64,000 nt of DNA from Jeongeupia naejangsanensis (lineage in GTDB: Bacteria; Pseudomonadota; Gammaproteobacteria; Burkholderiales; Chitinibacteraceae). Of this stretch, positions 25,738 to 35,343 are shown piece by piece (within the stretch, counting starts at the first letter, position 1; each line of letters opens with the position of its first letter). A program made the position numbers and the translations under genes. The stretch is from NCBI RefSeq assembly GCF_016865585.1, contig NZ_JAESND010000004.1, positions 62,001-126,000 of the forward strand, in the 5' to 3' direction. Under the pieces are notes generated by a model. It worked only from the letters and a program-made list of their open reading frames with translations, was not told where the DNA came from and did no database searches.

Positions 25738-26781
25738 TTACTTGGCAGCCTGCATGCTCAGCTGCAGTTCCTGCTGCGCGGCCGGGGTGAACGGGTGCAG
25801 GTGGGAGAGGAACTGCCGGCTGGCGGCGGCCCACGAGAAGCGTTCGGCGAAGCGGCGCACTTCGGTGCGGTCGATCTTCAGTGCGGCAAGGCAGGCGGCC
25901 TGCAGGTCTTCCTGCAGTGCGCCGGGGCCGTCGTTGCCGATGACGTCGATCGGCCCGGTAACCGGGTAGGCGGCGACCGGGCAGCCGCAGGCCATGGCTT
26001 CGAGCAGCACCAAGCCGAAGGTGTCGGTCCGGCTCGGAAACACGAAGACGTCGGCGGCGCTGTAGACTTCGGCCAGCTCGGTCTGGTTCAGCACGCCCAG
26101 CCAGTTGACGCCCGGGTATTTGGACTTGAGCGTGGCGGCGGCGGGGCCATCGCCACAGACCCACTTGGAACCGGGCAGTTCGAGTTCGAGGAAGGCTTCG
26201 ACGTTCTTCTCGACCGCAACGCGGCCGACGTAGACGAAGATCGGCCGGCGCGTCTGCAGTTTCTCGCGCGCCACCGGCTTGAAGATGTCGAGGTCGACGC
26301 CGCGCGACCACATCACCGTCTTGGTGAAGCCGCGCGCCTTCAGGTCGTCGACGACGACACGGGTCGGCGCCATTGTCGCTTCGGCGGCGTTGTGGAAGTT
26401 CGCCAGCCAGCGGTAGGTCCACGCCACGGGAATGCCGAAGCGCAGCTGCACGTATTCGGGGAAGCGCGAGTGGTAGGCGGTGGTGAACGGCAGTTTGTGC
26501 CGGATGCAGTATTTGCGCGCGGACAGGCCGAGCGGGCCTTCGGTGGCGATGTGGATTGCATCCGGTTTGAAAGCTCCGATCCGCGCGGCGATCTTCTTGC
26601 CCGGGCGCCACGACAGGCGGATTTCCGGGTAGGTCGGGCAGGGGAAGGTGGTGAAATCCTGCGGCGTGATCAGCTCGACCGTGTGGCCGAGTTTTTCCAG
26701 CTCGTGCCGGGTCTGCTTGAGCGTGCGCACCACGCCGTTGACCTGCGGCTCCCATGCGTCGGTGACGATGAGGATGTTCAT
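25738..26781 (-). CDS. Glycosyltransferase family 4 (MgtA/SqdX-like)
   Basis: GT4 glycosyltransferase of 347 residues with a GT-B fold. The N-terminal acceptor domain begins MNILIVTDAWEPQVNGVVRT, a signature of the GT1 subgroup that makes glycolipids from diacylglycerol or dolichol-like acceptors. The donor domain shows FVYVGRVAVEKN, WVCGDGP and the E-x7-E segment RTDTFGLVLLEAMACG. The start overlaps the phosphoesterase stop by four bases, so the two act in one operon, probably on an envelope lipid. AAGGG precedes the start. Confidence 0.87.
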   Translation of the reverse strand: MNILIVTDAWEPQVNGVVRTLKQTRHELEKLGHTVELITPQDFTTFPCPTYPEIRLSWRPGKKIAARIGAFKPDAIHIATEGPLGLSARKYCIRHKLPFTTAYHSRFPEYVQLRFGIPVAWTYRWLANFHNAAEATMAPTRVVVDDLKARGFTKTVMWSRGVDLDIFKPVAREKLQTRRPIFVYVGRVAVEKNVEAFLELELPGSKWVCGDGPAAATLKSKYPGVNWLGVLNQTELAEVYSAADVFVFPSRTDTFGLVLLEAMACGCPVAAYPVTGPIDVIGNDGPGALQEDLQAACLAALKIDRTEVRRFAERFSWAAASRQFLSHLHPFTPAAQQELQLSMQAAK

Positions 26782-27641
26782 GCGGCAACCCTTTTTTCCA
26801 TTGAGAGATCGGTGCTTTGCTTGCCGACCGGCAAGGCTTGCGGCTGGCGGGGGGCGTCGGGCGCGGCGATCAGCCGGGGTGCCTGCTGTTCGGCGTAGAA
26901 CGTCTGCCAGGTGATGATCTTCAGCTCGCCGGCGTGGGTCTCGACCAGCGCGGTCAGGCTTTCGACCCAGTCGCCGTCGTTGCAGTACAGCACGCCGTCG
27001 ATCTCGCGCATTTCGGCCTTGTGGATGTGGCCGCAGATGACGCCGTCGACACCGCGGGCCTTGGCTTCGGCGGCGACGGCTTCCTCGAACTTGCCGACGA
27101 AGTTCACCGCCGTCTTGACCTTGTGCTTGAGGTACTGCGACAGCGACCAGTAGCCGAGGCCGAGCCGCGCACGCAGCCGGTTGAACCAGTAGTTGAGCCG
27201 CAGCGTGATGCCGTAGGCGCGGTCGCCGACGATGGCCAGCCACTTGGCGCACTGGACCACGCCGTCGAAGCGGTCGCCGTGCAGGATCAGGAAACGGCGG
27301 CCGTCGGCGGTGGTGTGGATCACCTCGTCCTCGATGCGGATGTCGCCGAACATCAGGCCGAGAAACTGCCGCGCGCCTTCGTCGTGGTTGCCGGGAATGT
27401 AGGTGACCTGCGTACCCTTGCGCGCCTTGCGCAGCACCTTCTGGATCACGTCGTTGTGGCTCTGTTTCCAGTACCAGCTGCGCTTGAGCGCCCAGCCGTC
27501 GATGATGTCGCCGACGAGGTAGAGGTGCTCGCACTCGGCGTGCTTGAGGAAGTCCAGCAGGTAGTCGGCCTGGCAACCGGCGGTGCCGAGGTGGACGTCG
27601 GAGATCCAGATACTGCGGAAAGCCAGCGGCGCGTCACTCAT
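26778..27641 (-). CDS. UDP-2,3-diacylglucosamine diphosphatase-like metallophosphoesterase
   Basis: Calcineurin-like phosphoesterase of 287 residues. The metal-binding motifs are in order: WISDVHLGT, YLVGDIIDGW, IPGNHDEG, LHGDRFD and ICGHIHKAEM. It resembles the LpxH/YbbF and UDP-2,3-diacylglucosamine pyrophosphatase families, but is the longer form usually found next to GT4 enzymes, so it may hydrolyse another lipid-linked phosphate. ATG 27641 gives the normal start MSDAPLAFRSIWISD. It overlaps the glycosyltransferase gene by four bases. Confidence 0.83.
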   Translation of the reverse strand: MSDAPLAFRSIWISDVHLGTAGCQADYLLDFLKHAECEHLYLVGDIIDGWALKRSWYWKQSHNDVIQKVLRKARKGTQVTYIPGNHDEGARQFLGLMFGDIRIEDEVIHTTADGRRFLILHGDRFDGVVQCAKWLAIVGDRAYGITLRLNYWFNRLRARLGLGYWSLSQYLKHKVKTAVNFVGKFEEAVAAEAKARGVDGVICGHIHKAEMREIDGVLYCNDGDWVESLTALVETHAGELKIITWQTFYAEQQAPRLIAAPDAPRQPQALPVGKQSTDLSMEKRVAA

Positions 27642-27808
27642 TCGTAGGCGTCTCTGCGATGGGGTGAGGCCATCGTGCGAGGCGATTGTGACTGTGCCGT
27701 GACGCTGGTGCGTCAGGTCGATGACACGGGCAGAAAGGCAGGCACTGGCCATGCCGCGCATCCGTCCCGCGCTTGCCGGCTGTTGCAAACTCGCGTCAAA
27801 TCCCGACC

Positions 27809-28015
27809 ATGAATGCCAAGCAACGCCCCGATACTCCCTGCATTGCCGTCTGCTCGACCGGCCTCGGCGACGACGTCTGCCGCGGTTGCGGCCGCACCTT
27901 CATCGAAGTCGCCAACTGGGTGTCGATGACCGAAGCCGAGAAGGAGGCCGTGTGGCGCCGGCTCGAAGCGCACTGGGCCGGGCAGGGGCTGGTGCCACCC
28001 TGGCAGGCGCGCTGA
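27809..28015 (+). CDS. DUF1289 family protein
   Basis: Small Cys-rich protein of 68 residues. The pattern TPCIAVCSTGLGDDVCRGCGRT, here seen with C at about 16, 20, 29 and 32, followed by EVANWVSMTEAEKEAVW, is the DUF1289 (YdhL) hallmark; it is probably a metal-binding protein of unknown role. ATG 27809 is taken as the start although no clear ribosome site precedes it; an upstream in-frame ATG at 27773 would add 12 residues. Divergent from the phosphoesterase gene. Confidence 0.82.
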   Translation: MNAKQRPDTPCIAVCSTGLGDDVCRGCGRTFIEVANWVSMTEAEKEAVWRRLEAHWAGQGLVPPWQAR

Positions 28016-28139
28016 CCGTCACGGCGCGGCAGTGCGCAAATGCCGATACCGTGTCTCCAGCCTTTCTCCGGTCCGGCACTGACCTGAAAAGATAATGAAC
28101 AGGCGCTAAGCTCAGAGGTGTGCCGAACGGAGTGCCGCC

Positions 28140-31061
28140 ATGCCTGCCTCGCCCGCTGCGACAAAACGTCGGTCCAGCTATCCGCTACACGTCCATATTG
28201 CCTACCTGTTTGTCGCGCTGATCACCTGTTACGCGCTGGTCAACACCTTTTACCAGTACCGCAGTACCCGGCAGATGCTGCTGACGGCGACCGAGAGCCT
28301 GTTCGGCCAGATCGGCTCGCAAACGGTGCGCACGGTCGAAGGGATCTACTCGCCGGCGCTGACGGTGGTCGACCTGATGGCGCAGCAGCACCTGATGTAC
28401 GCGCTCGGCCTCGACGAGCGCCTTGAGAGCCTAGCCTACCTGGCCGAGGCGCTGCAAAGCCAGCCCAGCCTGTCGGCGGTCTACATCGGCTACCAGAACG
28501 GCGATTTTTTCCTTGTCCGCAAACTGACCGGCGCGCCGCTGTTCGGCGCCGCCCAGCCGTTGCCGCCCGGCACGGCGTTTCTGGTGCAGAGTCTCAGCGA
28601 AGGCGACGGCGAGTTCCTTTATTACCGGCGGGACCTCTCCCTGATCGAAAAACGCTTTGCGCCGGGCTACCACTTCGACCCGCGCACCCGGCCGTGGTAC
28701 CAGAGTGCCATTGGCAAGCCGGCGCACCAGATCAGCGATCCCTACCTGTTCTTCACCACGCGTGAAGTCGGCACCACGCTGTCGCGGCGTACCGCCAACG
28801 GCCGCAGCGTTGTCGGCGCCGACATCACGCTGGCCGTGCTCGACGACGTGCTGGGCAAGGAAAAGATGACGCCGAATGCCGTGCTCAGCGTGGTCGACGG
28901 CAAGGGCAACGTCATTGCCGCTTCGGGCGGGCAGACGCTGATGCGCAGCGCCGGCGACCACGAGATCCGTCAGGCGAGGTTGCCCGAGCTGAAACAGCCG
29001 GTGCTCGAGCGGCTGTTCGCCCCGTCGTTCGAGAGGGGCACCGCAAGCACGCTCGACGTCGGCGGGCAGGACTGGCTTGGCTATACCGCACCGATTCCGC
29101 TGCGCAGCGGCAATGCGCTGTTCCTGGCTGTCGCGGCACCGCAGAGCGAGCTGCTGGTCGATGCCCAACGGCTGCGCATGCGGTCCCTGCTGATCGCCAC
29201 GGCGATTCTGGCCGTCGCGGCACTGGCGGCCTACGTGATTTCCAGACTGGCATCGCGACCGCTGAAGGCGCTGACCGAAGAAGCGCAGCAGATCCGCGCG
29301 ATGCGCTTCGGCAAATCGGCGCCGATCAGCTCGTTCATCACCGAGATCGACGAGCTGGCCGAGGCGATGGCACTGATGAAATCGACGATCCGCAACTTCC
29401 TCGACATCGGCGAGGCGATGGCGGCCGAGCGCCGCTTCGAGCCCCTGCTGGCGCGCATCCTCGAGGAAACCACCAAGATCGCGCAGGCGAAGGGCGGGGT
29501 GATCTATCTGGCCGACGAGGCCGGCGGACTGGTGCCGGCGCAGGCGCGGCTCGACGACGTGGCGCTGGCCGACCCGCGCGCGCTGCCGGTCCTGAACTCG
29601 TGCAGCGACGGCATCCATCCTGCGGTGATTGCAATGGCGGGTGCGACCACGCTCGAATCGCTGCTGATCCCGGCGCTGAACGAGTGGTATGGCGCGTTCG
29701 GCAGCTTCGACAAGCCGCTGACGACGATTTCGATCCCGCTCAAGAACCGGCAGGACGAACTGGTCGGCGTGGTGTTCCTGCTGCAGGACGAAAAGGTGCT
29801 GCGCTACGGCGTCGGCCACGAGCTGATCACGCTGGTCGAAGCGCTGTCTGGCACGGCGGCGGTGACGATCGAAACCCAGCGGCTGATCCTCGAACAGAAA
29901 AAGCTGCTCGAATCGTTCATCCAGCTGGTTGCCGGCGCCATCGACGCCAAGAGTCCGTATACCGGCGGCCACTGCCAGCGCGTGCCGGAGCTGACCAAGA
30001 TGCTGGCGCGCGCCGCCTGCGAGGCGAAGGCGGGCCCGTATGCCGGATTCGCGCTGTCCGACGACGAATGGGAGGAACTGCACATTGCCGCGTGGTTGCA
30101 CGACTGCGGCAAGGTGACGACGCCCGAGTATGTCGTCGACAAGGCGACCAAGCTGGAAACGATCTGCGACCGGATCCACGAGGTGCGGATGCGTTTCGAA
30201 GTGCTCAAGCGCGACGCCGAGATCGAGATGCTCAAGGCCATCGTGGCCGGGGGAGACCGCAATGCACTGGCGGCGCAGCTGCGCGAAGAGCTTGCGGTGC
30301 TCGACGACGAGTTTTATTTCGTCGCCGAATGCAATCTCGGCGGCGAGTTCATGGCGCCGGAGCGCGTCGAGCGGCTCAAGGCCGTTGCTGCCCGAACCTG
30401 GCAGCGCACGCTCGACGATCGGCTTGGCATCTCGCACGACGAACTGCTCCGCAAGGGCGACGCGCCGCACGTGCTGCCGGCGACCGAGGCGCTGCTGGCC
30501 GACAAGCCCGAGCACCGCTTCCCGCGCAGCGCGCGCGACACGCTGCCCGAGGGGCACGGCTTCAAGATGACCGTGCCCGAGCTGCTGTACAACCGCGGCG
30601 AGCTGCACAATCTGGCGATCGGCCGTGGCACGCTGTCCGACGAGGACCGCTACAAGATCAACGAGCACATCGTCCAGACCATCGTGATGCTCGAAAAGCT
30701 GCCTTTCCCGCGCCATCTGAAGCGCGTGCCCGAGATCGCCGGCGGCCACCACGAAAAAATGGACGGCAACGGCTATCCGAAGCGGCTGACCCGCGACGAG
30801 ATGAGCGACACGGCGCGGATGATGGCGATTGCCGACATCTTCGAGGCGCTGACCGCGGTCGACCGGCCGTACAAGAAGGGCAAGACGCTGTCGCAATCGA
30901 TCGCGATCATGAGCAAGATGCGCGACGACGCGCACATCGACCCGGAGCTGTTCGCCCTGTTCCTGCAGAGCGGCGTTTACCTCGCGTATGCAAAGCGTTT
31001 CCTGCGCCCCGAACAGATCGACGACGTCGACATCGCCAGGGCGCTCGGCGCGACGGCATGA
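28140..31061 (+). CDS. Membrane HD-GYP cyclic-di-GMP phosphodiesterase with Cache, HAMP and GAF domains
   Basis: Signal-transduction enzyme of 973 residues. Order: membrane segment near 20-40, a large periplasmic Cache-type sensor (about 45-340), second membrane segment near 345-367, HAMP (ASRPLKALTEEAQQIRAM), a GAF domain (about 430-590), then an HD-GYP domain. The HD pair is H654-D655 in WLHDCGKV, and GGHHEKMDGNGYPKR carries HHE and GYP 878-880. It should hydrolyse cyclic-di-GMP in response to an external ligand. The HD domain contains an unusually long insert between HD and HHE. GGAG precedes the ATG. Confidence 0.92.
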   Translation: MPASPAATKRRSSYPLHVHIAYLFVALITCYALVNTFYQYRSTRQMLLTATESLFGQIGSQTVRTVEGIYSPALTVVDLMAQQHLMYALGLDERLESLAYLAEALQSQPSLSAVYIGYQNGDFFLVRKLTGAPLFGAAQPLPPGTAFLVQSLSEGDGEFLYYRRDLSLIEKRFAPGYHFDPRTRPWYQSAIGKPAHQISDPYLFFTTREVGTTLSRRTANGRSVVGADITLAVLDDVLGKEKMTPNAVLSVVDGKGNVIAASGGQTLMRSAGDHEIRQARLPELKQPVLERLFAPSFERGTASTLDVGGQDWLGYTAPIPLRSGNALFLAVAAPQSELLVDAQRLRMRSLLIATAILAVAALAAYVISRLASRPLKALTEEAQQIRAMRFGKSAPISSFITEIDELAEAMALMKSTIRNFLDIGEAMAAERRFEPLLARILEETTKIAQAKGGVIYLADEAGGLVPAQARLDDVALADPRALPVLNSCSDGIHPAVIAMAGATTLESLLIPALNEWYGAFGSFDKPLTTISIPLKNRQDELVGVVFLLQDEKVLRYGVGHELITLVEALSGTAAVTIETQRLILEQKKLLESFIQLVAGAIDAKSPYTGGHCQRVPELTKMLARAACEAKAGPYAGFALSDDEWEELHIAAWLHDCGKVTTPEYVVDKATKLETICDRIHEVRMRFEVLKRDAEIEMLKAIVAGGDRNALAAQLREELAVLDDEFYFVAECNLGGEFMAPERVERLKAVAARTWQRTLDDRLGISHDELLRKGDAPHVLPATEALLADKPEHRFPRSARDTLPEGHGFKMTVPELLYNRGELHNLAIGRGTLSDEDRYKINEHIVQTIVMLEKLPFPRHLKRVPEIAGGHHEKMDGNGYPKRLTRDEMSDTARMMAIADIFEALTAVDRPYKKGKTLSQSIAIMSKMRDDAHIDPELFALFLQSGVYLAYAKRFLRPEQIDDVDIARALGATA

Positions 31062-31135
31062 CCGCATGCAACCATCCCCCGGAACGGGGCTGCATCCCGT
31101 AAAATGGCGGCTTCGTTCACGGATACGCGCAGCGC

Positions 31136-32761
31136 ATGAAAATCGCTCTCGCCCAGCTCAATCCCAAGGTCGGCGATCTGGCCGGCAACCTCGACCTGAT
31201 CCTTGCCGCGGCTTATGAAGCCCGCGATGCCGGTGCCGATGTACTGGTGACCCCGGAGCTGGCGCTGACCGGCTACCCGCCGGAAGACCTGCTGCTGCGG
31301 CCGAGCTTTCTCGCCGACTGCGCCAGGGCAATCGGCCGGCTGATCGACGAGGTCGACGGCATCACGCTGGTCGTCGGCCATCCGCGCGCTTCGGGTGACG
31401 AGCGCTACAACACCGCGACGGTGATCCGCGACGGCAATGTGCTCGGCCGTTACGAAAAGATGCTGCTGCCGAACGACGAAGTGTTCGACGAAGTCCGCTA
31501 TTTCAGTCCGGGTGCCGTGCCGCTGGTCTTCGACCAGCCGGGTACCGACGGCGACCATCGCGTCGGCGTGGTGATCTGCGAGGACGTCTGGGACGTCGAG
31601 CCGGCCGCAGCCGCGCGCGACGAGGGCGCCGAGCTGCTGCTGGTGCTGAACGCATCGCCGTACCACAAGGCCAAACAGGACAAGCGCCACGAAGTCGTGC
31701 GTCAGCGCGTCGACGAGAACGGCATTCCGGTCGTCTACGTCAACATGGTCGGCGGCCAGGACGAACTGGTGTTCGACGGCCATTCGTTCGCGATGAACCG
31801 CGCCGGTGACGTGGTCGTCCAGGCGGAACCGTTCGCAACGACGCTCGCCTATGCGGACTATCTGGACGACGACCTGCAGCTGGGTGACGTTGCGCCCGAA
31901 TGCAGCGAAGAGGAAAGCGTCTACAAGGCGCTGGTGACCGGCGTACGCGACTACATCACCAAGAACGGCTTTCCCGGCGTGCTGCTCGGCCTGTCGGGCG
32001 GCATCGATTCGGCGCTGACACTGGCGATTGCCGTCGATGCGCTCGGTGCCGACAGGGTCCATGCGGTGATGATGCCGTCGCGCTACACCGCCGACATTTC
32101 GGTCGACGATTCGCGCGACATGATCAAGCGCCTCGGCTGCCAGTATTCGGAAATCGAGATCTGGCCGGTATACGAGGCCTTCATGGCCGGGCTGGCCGGC
32201 GAGTTTGCCGGTACCACGGCCGACACCACCGAAGAGAACCTGCAGGCGCGCATCCGGGGCACCTTGCTGATGGCGCTGTCGAACAAGGGCGGCAAGCTGG
32301 TGCTGACGACCGGCAACAAGAGCGAGATGACCACCGGCTATGCGACGCTGTACGGCGACATGGCCGGCGGTTTCGCGGTGCTCAAGGACGTGGCCAAGAC
32401 GCTGGTCTACCGGCTGTCGAGCTGGCGCAACCGTACCGGTGCCTTCGCGCTGGCCGACGTGATTCCCGAGCGCATCATCACCCGGCCGCCGAGTGCCGAG
32501 CTGCGACCGGACCAGAAGGATCAGGATTCGCTGCCCGAGTACGACGTGCTCGACGCGATCCTCGAGGCTTATGTCGAACGCAACCTCAGCCGTGCCGAAA
32601 TCGTCGCGCAGGGCTTCCTTGCCGCCGATGTCGACCGCGTCGTCCGCTTGCTGCGGATCAACGAGTACAAGCGCCGCCAGGCGCCGGTCGGCCCGCGGAT
32701 CACCCACCGCAGCTTCGGCAAGGACTGGCGCATGCCGATCACCAACGGCTATCGCGACTGA
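31136..32761 (+). CDS. nadE: Glutamine-dependent NAD(+) synthetase
   Basis: Two-domain enzyme of 541 residues making NAD from deamido-NAD, ATP and glutamine. The N-terminal nitrilase-type glutaminase has the triad Glu41 (TPELALTGY), Lys108 (YEKMLLPN) and Cys148 (VVICEDVWD). The C-terminal synthetase has the ATP-PP loop LSGGIDSALT near residue 287 and TTGNKSEMTTGY. Normal length for the bacterial glutamine-using form. It stands alone between the HD-GYP gene and a convergent TetR gene, and shares a bidirectional terminator with the latter. A TAAAAT -10-like element lies at 31097-31102. Confidence 0.95.
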   Translation: MKIALAQLNPKVGDLAGNLDLILAAAYEARDAGADVLVTPELALTGYPPEDLLLRPSFLADCARAIGRLIDEVDGITLVVGHPRASGDERYNTATVIRDGNVLGRYEKMLLPNDEVFDEVRYFSPGAVPLVFDQPGTDGDHRVGVVICEDVWDVEPAAAARDEGAELLLVLNASPYHKAKQDKRHEVVRQRVDENGIPVVYVNMVGGQDELVFDGHSFAMNRAGDVVVQAEPFATTLAYADYLDDDLQLGDVAPECSEEESVYKALVTGVRDYITKNGFPGVLLGLSGGIDSALTLAIAVDALGADRVHAVMMPSRYTADISVDDSRDMIKRLGCQYSEIEIWPVYEAFMAGLAGEFAGTTADTTEENLQARIRGTLLMALSNKGGKLVLTTGNKSEMTTGYATLYGDMAGGFAVLKDVAKTLVYRLSSWRNRTGAFALADVIPERIITRPPSAELRPDQKDQDSLPEYDVLDAILEAYVERNLSRAEIVAQGFLAADVDRVVRLLRINEYKRRQAPVGPRITHRSFGKDWRMPITNGYRD

Positions 32762-32801
32762 GTGTGGCCCCGCATAGCGGGGCGACGACGGCTGGAAAAC
32801 G

Positions 32802-32826
32802 AAAACGGCGCCCATGGCGCCGTTTT
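32802..32826. terminator. Bidirectional terminator between nadE and tetR-type gene
   Basis: Stem AAAACGGCGCC / GGCGCCGTTTT with loop CAT. It has T on both outgoing strands (five T on the plus strand, and the A run gives T on the minus strand), fitting the two convergent genes. Confidence 0.88.
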
Positions 32827-32849
32827 TCATTGCCGGGCGGTGTGTCCGC

Positions 32850-33461
32850 TCAGGCCGGTTCCGCTTGCGGCTGATGCGTGAACGCGGCGAAGCGCTCGGC
32901 AAAGCCGGCGGGCTGTTCGATCAGCGACAGCGCCCAGTGCAGTGCGGCACGCAGCTGGTCGATGTCGTAATCGGCGTTGAAGCGGTGCAGCGCAGCGCCG
33001 TGCAGCAGGAAGCGCAGTGCCAGCGTTTGCGGGTCGCTCGGTGCGCTGGTGTCCAGACCGAACAGACGCGGCAGCACGCTGTCGAAGATCGCGCCGACAC
33101 CGTCGTAAAGCTTGGCATCGCCGCGTGCCGCCATCCAGATCTGCAGCAGCGCAACGCTGGTGCTGTGCTCCGGGTAGGTCAGCGTGCTGTGCAGCATCAG
33201 GTGCACGCGCTCCAGCGGGGTCAGCGGGCCGAGCGCGAGGAAACGGGTTTCCTCGGCGGCGACCAGGCGTTCGACGACCATCGGGAGCAGGTCGTAACGT
33301 CCGCTCGGGAAATGGTGCCGCAGCGCGCCGCGACTGACGCCGGCGCGCTCGCAGATGCGCGTTTCGCTCAGTCGTGCGTAGCCCAGTTCATCCAACAGGG
33401 TAATGGTGGCTTCGATGAGCCGCGTTTGCGTCGCGCTGGAACGTTCGATTTGTGTCGCCAT
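32850..33461 (-). CDS. TetR family transcriptional regulator
   Basis: Repressor-type regulator of 203 residues. The N-terminal helix-turn-helix is ATITLLDELGYARLSETRIC then ERAGVSRGALRHHF, and the C-terminal half is an all-helical ligand and dimer domain resembling TetR_C_7 or C_39 types. It is divergent from the exported SurE-like gene, with 185 bases between, where an imperfect palindrome TACCAATGGT lies near 33510. It probably regulates itself and perhaps that gene. Ligand unknown. Confidence 0.87.
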   Translation of the reverse strand: MATQIERSSATQTRLIEATITLLDELGYARLSETRICERAGVSRGALRHHFPSGRYDLLPMVVERLVAAEETRFLALGPLTPLERVHLMLHSTLTYPEHSTSVALLQIWMAARGDAKLYDGVGAIFDSVLPRLFGLDTSAPSDPQTLALRFLLHGAALHRFNADYDIDQLRAALHWALSLIEQPAGFAERFAAFTHQPQAEPA

Positions 33462-33646
33462 AGTCCAGCGATTTTATCCGAATGGTATGTTTTCAGACTT
33501 GGGGTTAGTACCAATGGTCACGGTTTCATTTCTGGCCATGTCCGGCTGAAGGCCGCGGTTTTCCTCGATTCACGCGTTCATCAAATATACATACACAAAT
33601 GTTTTCATCTCGCATTCCGGACAAGCCGGATCAAAAAAGGGAAGAG

Positions 33647-34603
33647 ATGAAAACCGTACACATGGCCTCCGGGTTGATTGCCTTGGGGCTGACCGCGCCG
33701 GCACTTGCGCTCAACATCCTGGTTTCGAACGACGACGGCTTTGCCGCCGCCAACGTCCGCGCGTTGTATGCCAGGCTCAAGGCGGCGGGGCATGACGTGA
33801 TCGTTGCCGCGCCTTGCCAGGACCAGAGCGGCAAGGGTGCATCGATGAATTTCCTGACCCCGCTGACCCCGTTGGCCAAGGATTGCCGTGGCGGTACGGT
33901 CAAGGCCGGTGCGACGGCAGTCGGTACCGACCCGGCCATCGCCGACATCGGTTACGTCGACGGCACACCGGTGATGGCAACGATGTATGGCCTCGACATC
34001 CTGGCTCAGGCGCGTTGGGGCAAGGCACCCGATCTCGTGATCTCGGGTCCGAACGAGGGGCAGAACCTCGGCGCCATCGTCAATTCGTCGGGCACCGTCA
34101 GCAACGTGGTCTTTGCCGCCAGCCGCGGCATTCCGGCCATCGCAGTCAGCGCCGATGCGAATACCAAGGACAATGCCGCACTCGCCGATGAAGCCGCTGC
34201 TCTGACCGTGAAGTTTGTCGATGCGCTGCTCGCCAAGCGCGGCAGCGGCGCGATCCTGCCCGCCGGTACCGCGATCAACGTCAACCTGCCCAAGTTCGAT
34301 ACCGGCGGCAGCGCCAAGGTGCAGTGGGTATTCAGCCGCTTCGGCAGCTATACGGCGATGACGCCGAAGTTCGTGGCCGACCTTTCCAGGGATCCGGTCG
34401 CGTCGGGCTACGGCATCAAGTATCCGTATCCGGGTGTGACGTTCGCACTCAACAACACGCCGTCGGCGGCCGACGCCGGCAGCGAGTCGGCGTTGAACGC
34501 CAAGGGTTATGCGACGGTGACGACGATGCAGGTCGGCTTCGAAGCCCGCCCGCAGGCACAGCAATGGCTGCGCCTGCGTCTCAAAGACCTGCTGTCACAA
34601 TGA
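33647..34603 (+). CDS. Exported SurE-like 5'/3'-nucleotidase
   Basis: SurE-family phosphatase of 318 residues. Unlike cytoplasmic SurE, which starts at MRILLSNDDG, this protein has a signal peptide (MASGLIALGLTAPALA) before LNILVSNDDGF. The metal site Asp-Asp of NDDG, the Ser of QDQSGKGASM and the Asn of SGPNEGQNLG are all present, so it should be an active periplasmic nucleotidase or acid phosphatase. ATG 33647 has AAGGGAAGAG upstream. The next gene begins nine bases after its stop, or overlaps it by four bases if the earlier ATG is used. Confidence 0.88.
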   Translation: MKTVHMASGLIALGLTAPALALNILVSNDDGFAAANVRALYARLKAAGHDVIVAAPCQDQSGKGASMNFLTPLTPLAKDCRGGTVKAGATAVGTDPAIADIGYVDGTPVMATMYGLDILAQARWGKAPDLVISGPNEGQNLGAIVNSSGTVSNVVFAASRGIPAIAVSADANTKDNAALADEAAALTVKFVDALLAKRGSGAILPAGTAINVNLPKFDTGGSAKVQWVFSRFGSYTAMTPKFVADLSRDPVASGYGIKYPYPGVTFALNNTPSAADAGSESALNAKGYATVTTMQVGFEARPQAQQWLRLRLKDLLSQ

Positions 34604-34611
34604 GGCGCGCG

Positions 34612-35268
34612 ATGAAGGAGTTCCGGTTCGTCCTGCCGCTGCTGCTGTCGGCATCGCTGGCAGCCTGCGGTGGCAGCGACGCCAGCAGCGAGGCCAGTGC
34701 ACCGGCCGCCAGCGTGCCCAAGGTCAGTGTCGATGCCCTGCCGGCCGGCGGCTATGTCGTGGCCATCGGCAATGCGGATGCACCGACGATCGGGCAGTAC
34801 TACAGCGGCAGTGACGGCAGCCGGCTGCTGATCGTCAACGACGGAGACGACGTTGCCCGGGCTGTGTACAAGCAGAACGCCGGCGGTGTCTGGCGTGCCG
34901 TGCCCGAGGCCAAGGCCGACGTCGACATCCGGCTGCTCGGGCAGGAGGCGCGCACGAGTCCGGCAGTCGACGCTGCACAGCGCGCCGGCCGTTACACCGT
35001 GGTGCTGGCCACGGGCGCGGCAACGTTCTCGCTGTCGGCGCAAGGCGCCATCACCGCCGACGGGTCCGGCTGCCGGATCAGCGGCCAGACCGGCACGAGC
35101 CCGCTGCCCGGTGCGCAAGAGCTGACGCTGGCGTTTGCCGGCTGCGACGGCCTGCCGGCCAGCGCCACCGGCGTCCTGCTGACGGATCCGGATTACGCCC
35201 CGGCCATACTGCGGCTGGTCGTCGACGACGGCAGCAAGGTCGTCGACCTGTGGGCCTACCCGGCCTGA
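34612..35268 (+). CDS. Hypothetical lipoprotein downstream of SurE-like gene
   Basis: Lipoprotein of 218 residues, no family recognised. The signal peptide ends at a lipobox SLAAC-GG, followed by a Ser/Ala-rich linker and a beta-rich domain (PAGGYVVAIGNADAPTIGQY, SRLLIVNDGDDVARAVYKQN) with two cysteines near GSGCRISG and FAGCDGLP that may pair. ATG 34612 has GAGG six bases upstream; ATG 34600, overlapping the SurE stop as ATGA, is an alternative. Coupling to the nucleotidase suggests a shared envelope role. Confidence 0.72.
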   Translation: MKEFRFVLPLLLSASLAACGGSDASSEASAPAASVPKVSVDALPAGGYVVAIGNADAPTIGQYYSGSDGSRLLIVNDGDDVARAVYKQNAGGVWRAVPEAKADVDIRLLGQEARTSPAVDAAQRAGRYTVVLATGAATFSLSAQGAITADGSGCRISGQTGTSPLPGAQELTLAFAGCDGLPASATGVLLTDPDYAPAILRLVVDDGSKVVDLWAYPA

Positions 35269-35343
35269 GCCGGCTGGAGGCGGGCGGCCCGTCGGGCTGC
35301 CCGCACGCCGGCATACCGATCTGTTGGTAACACCGTGGCAGCC

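Noticed and set aside
33480-33530. TetR operator candidate TACCAATGGT
   Set aside because: The dyad is short and imperfect at its centre; kept only as a remark in the regulator entry.
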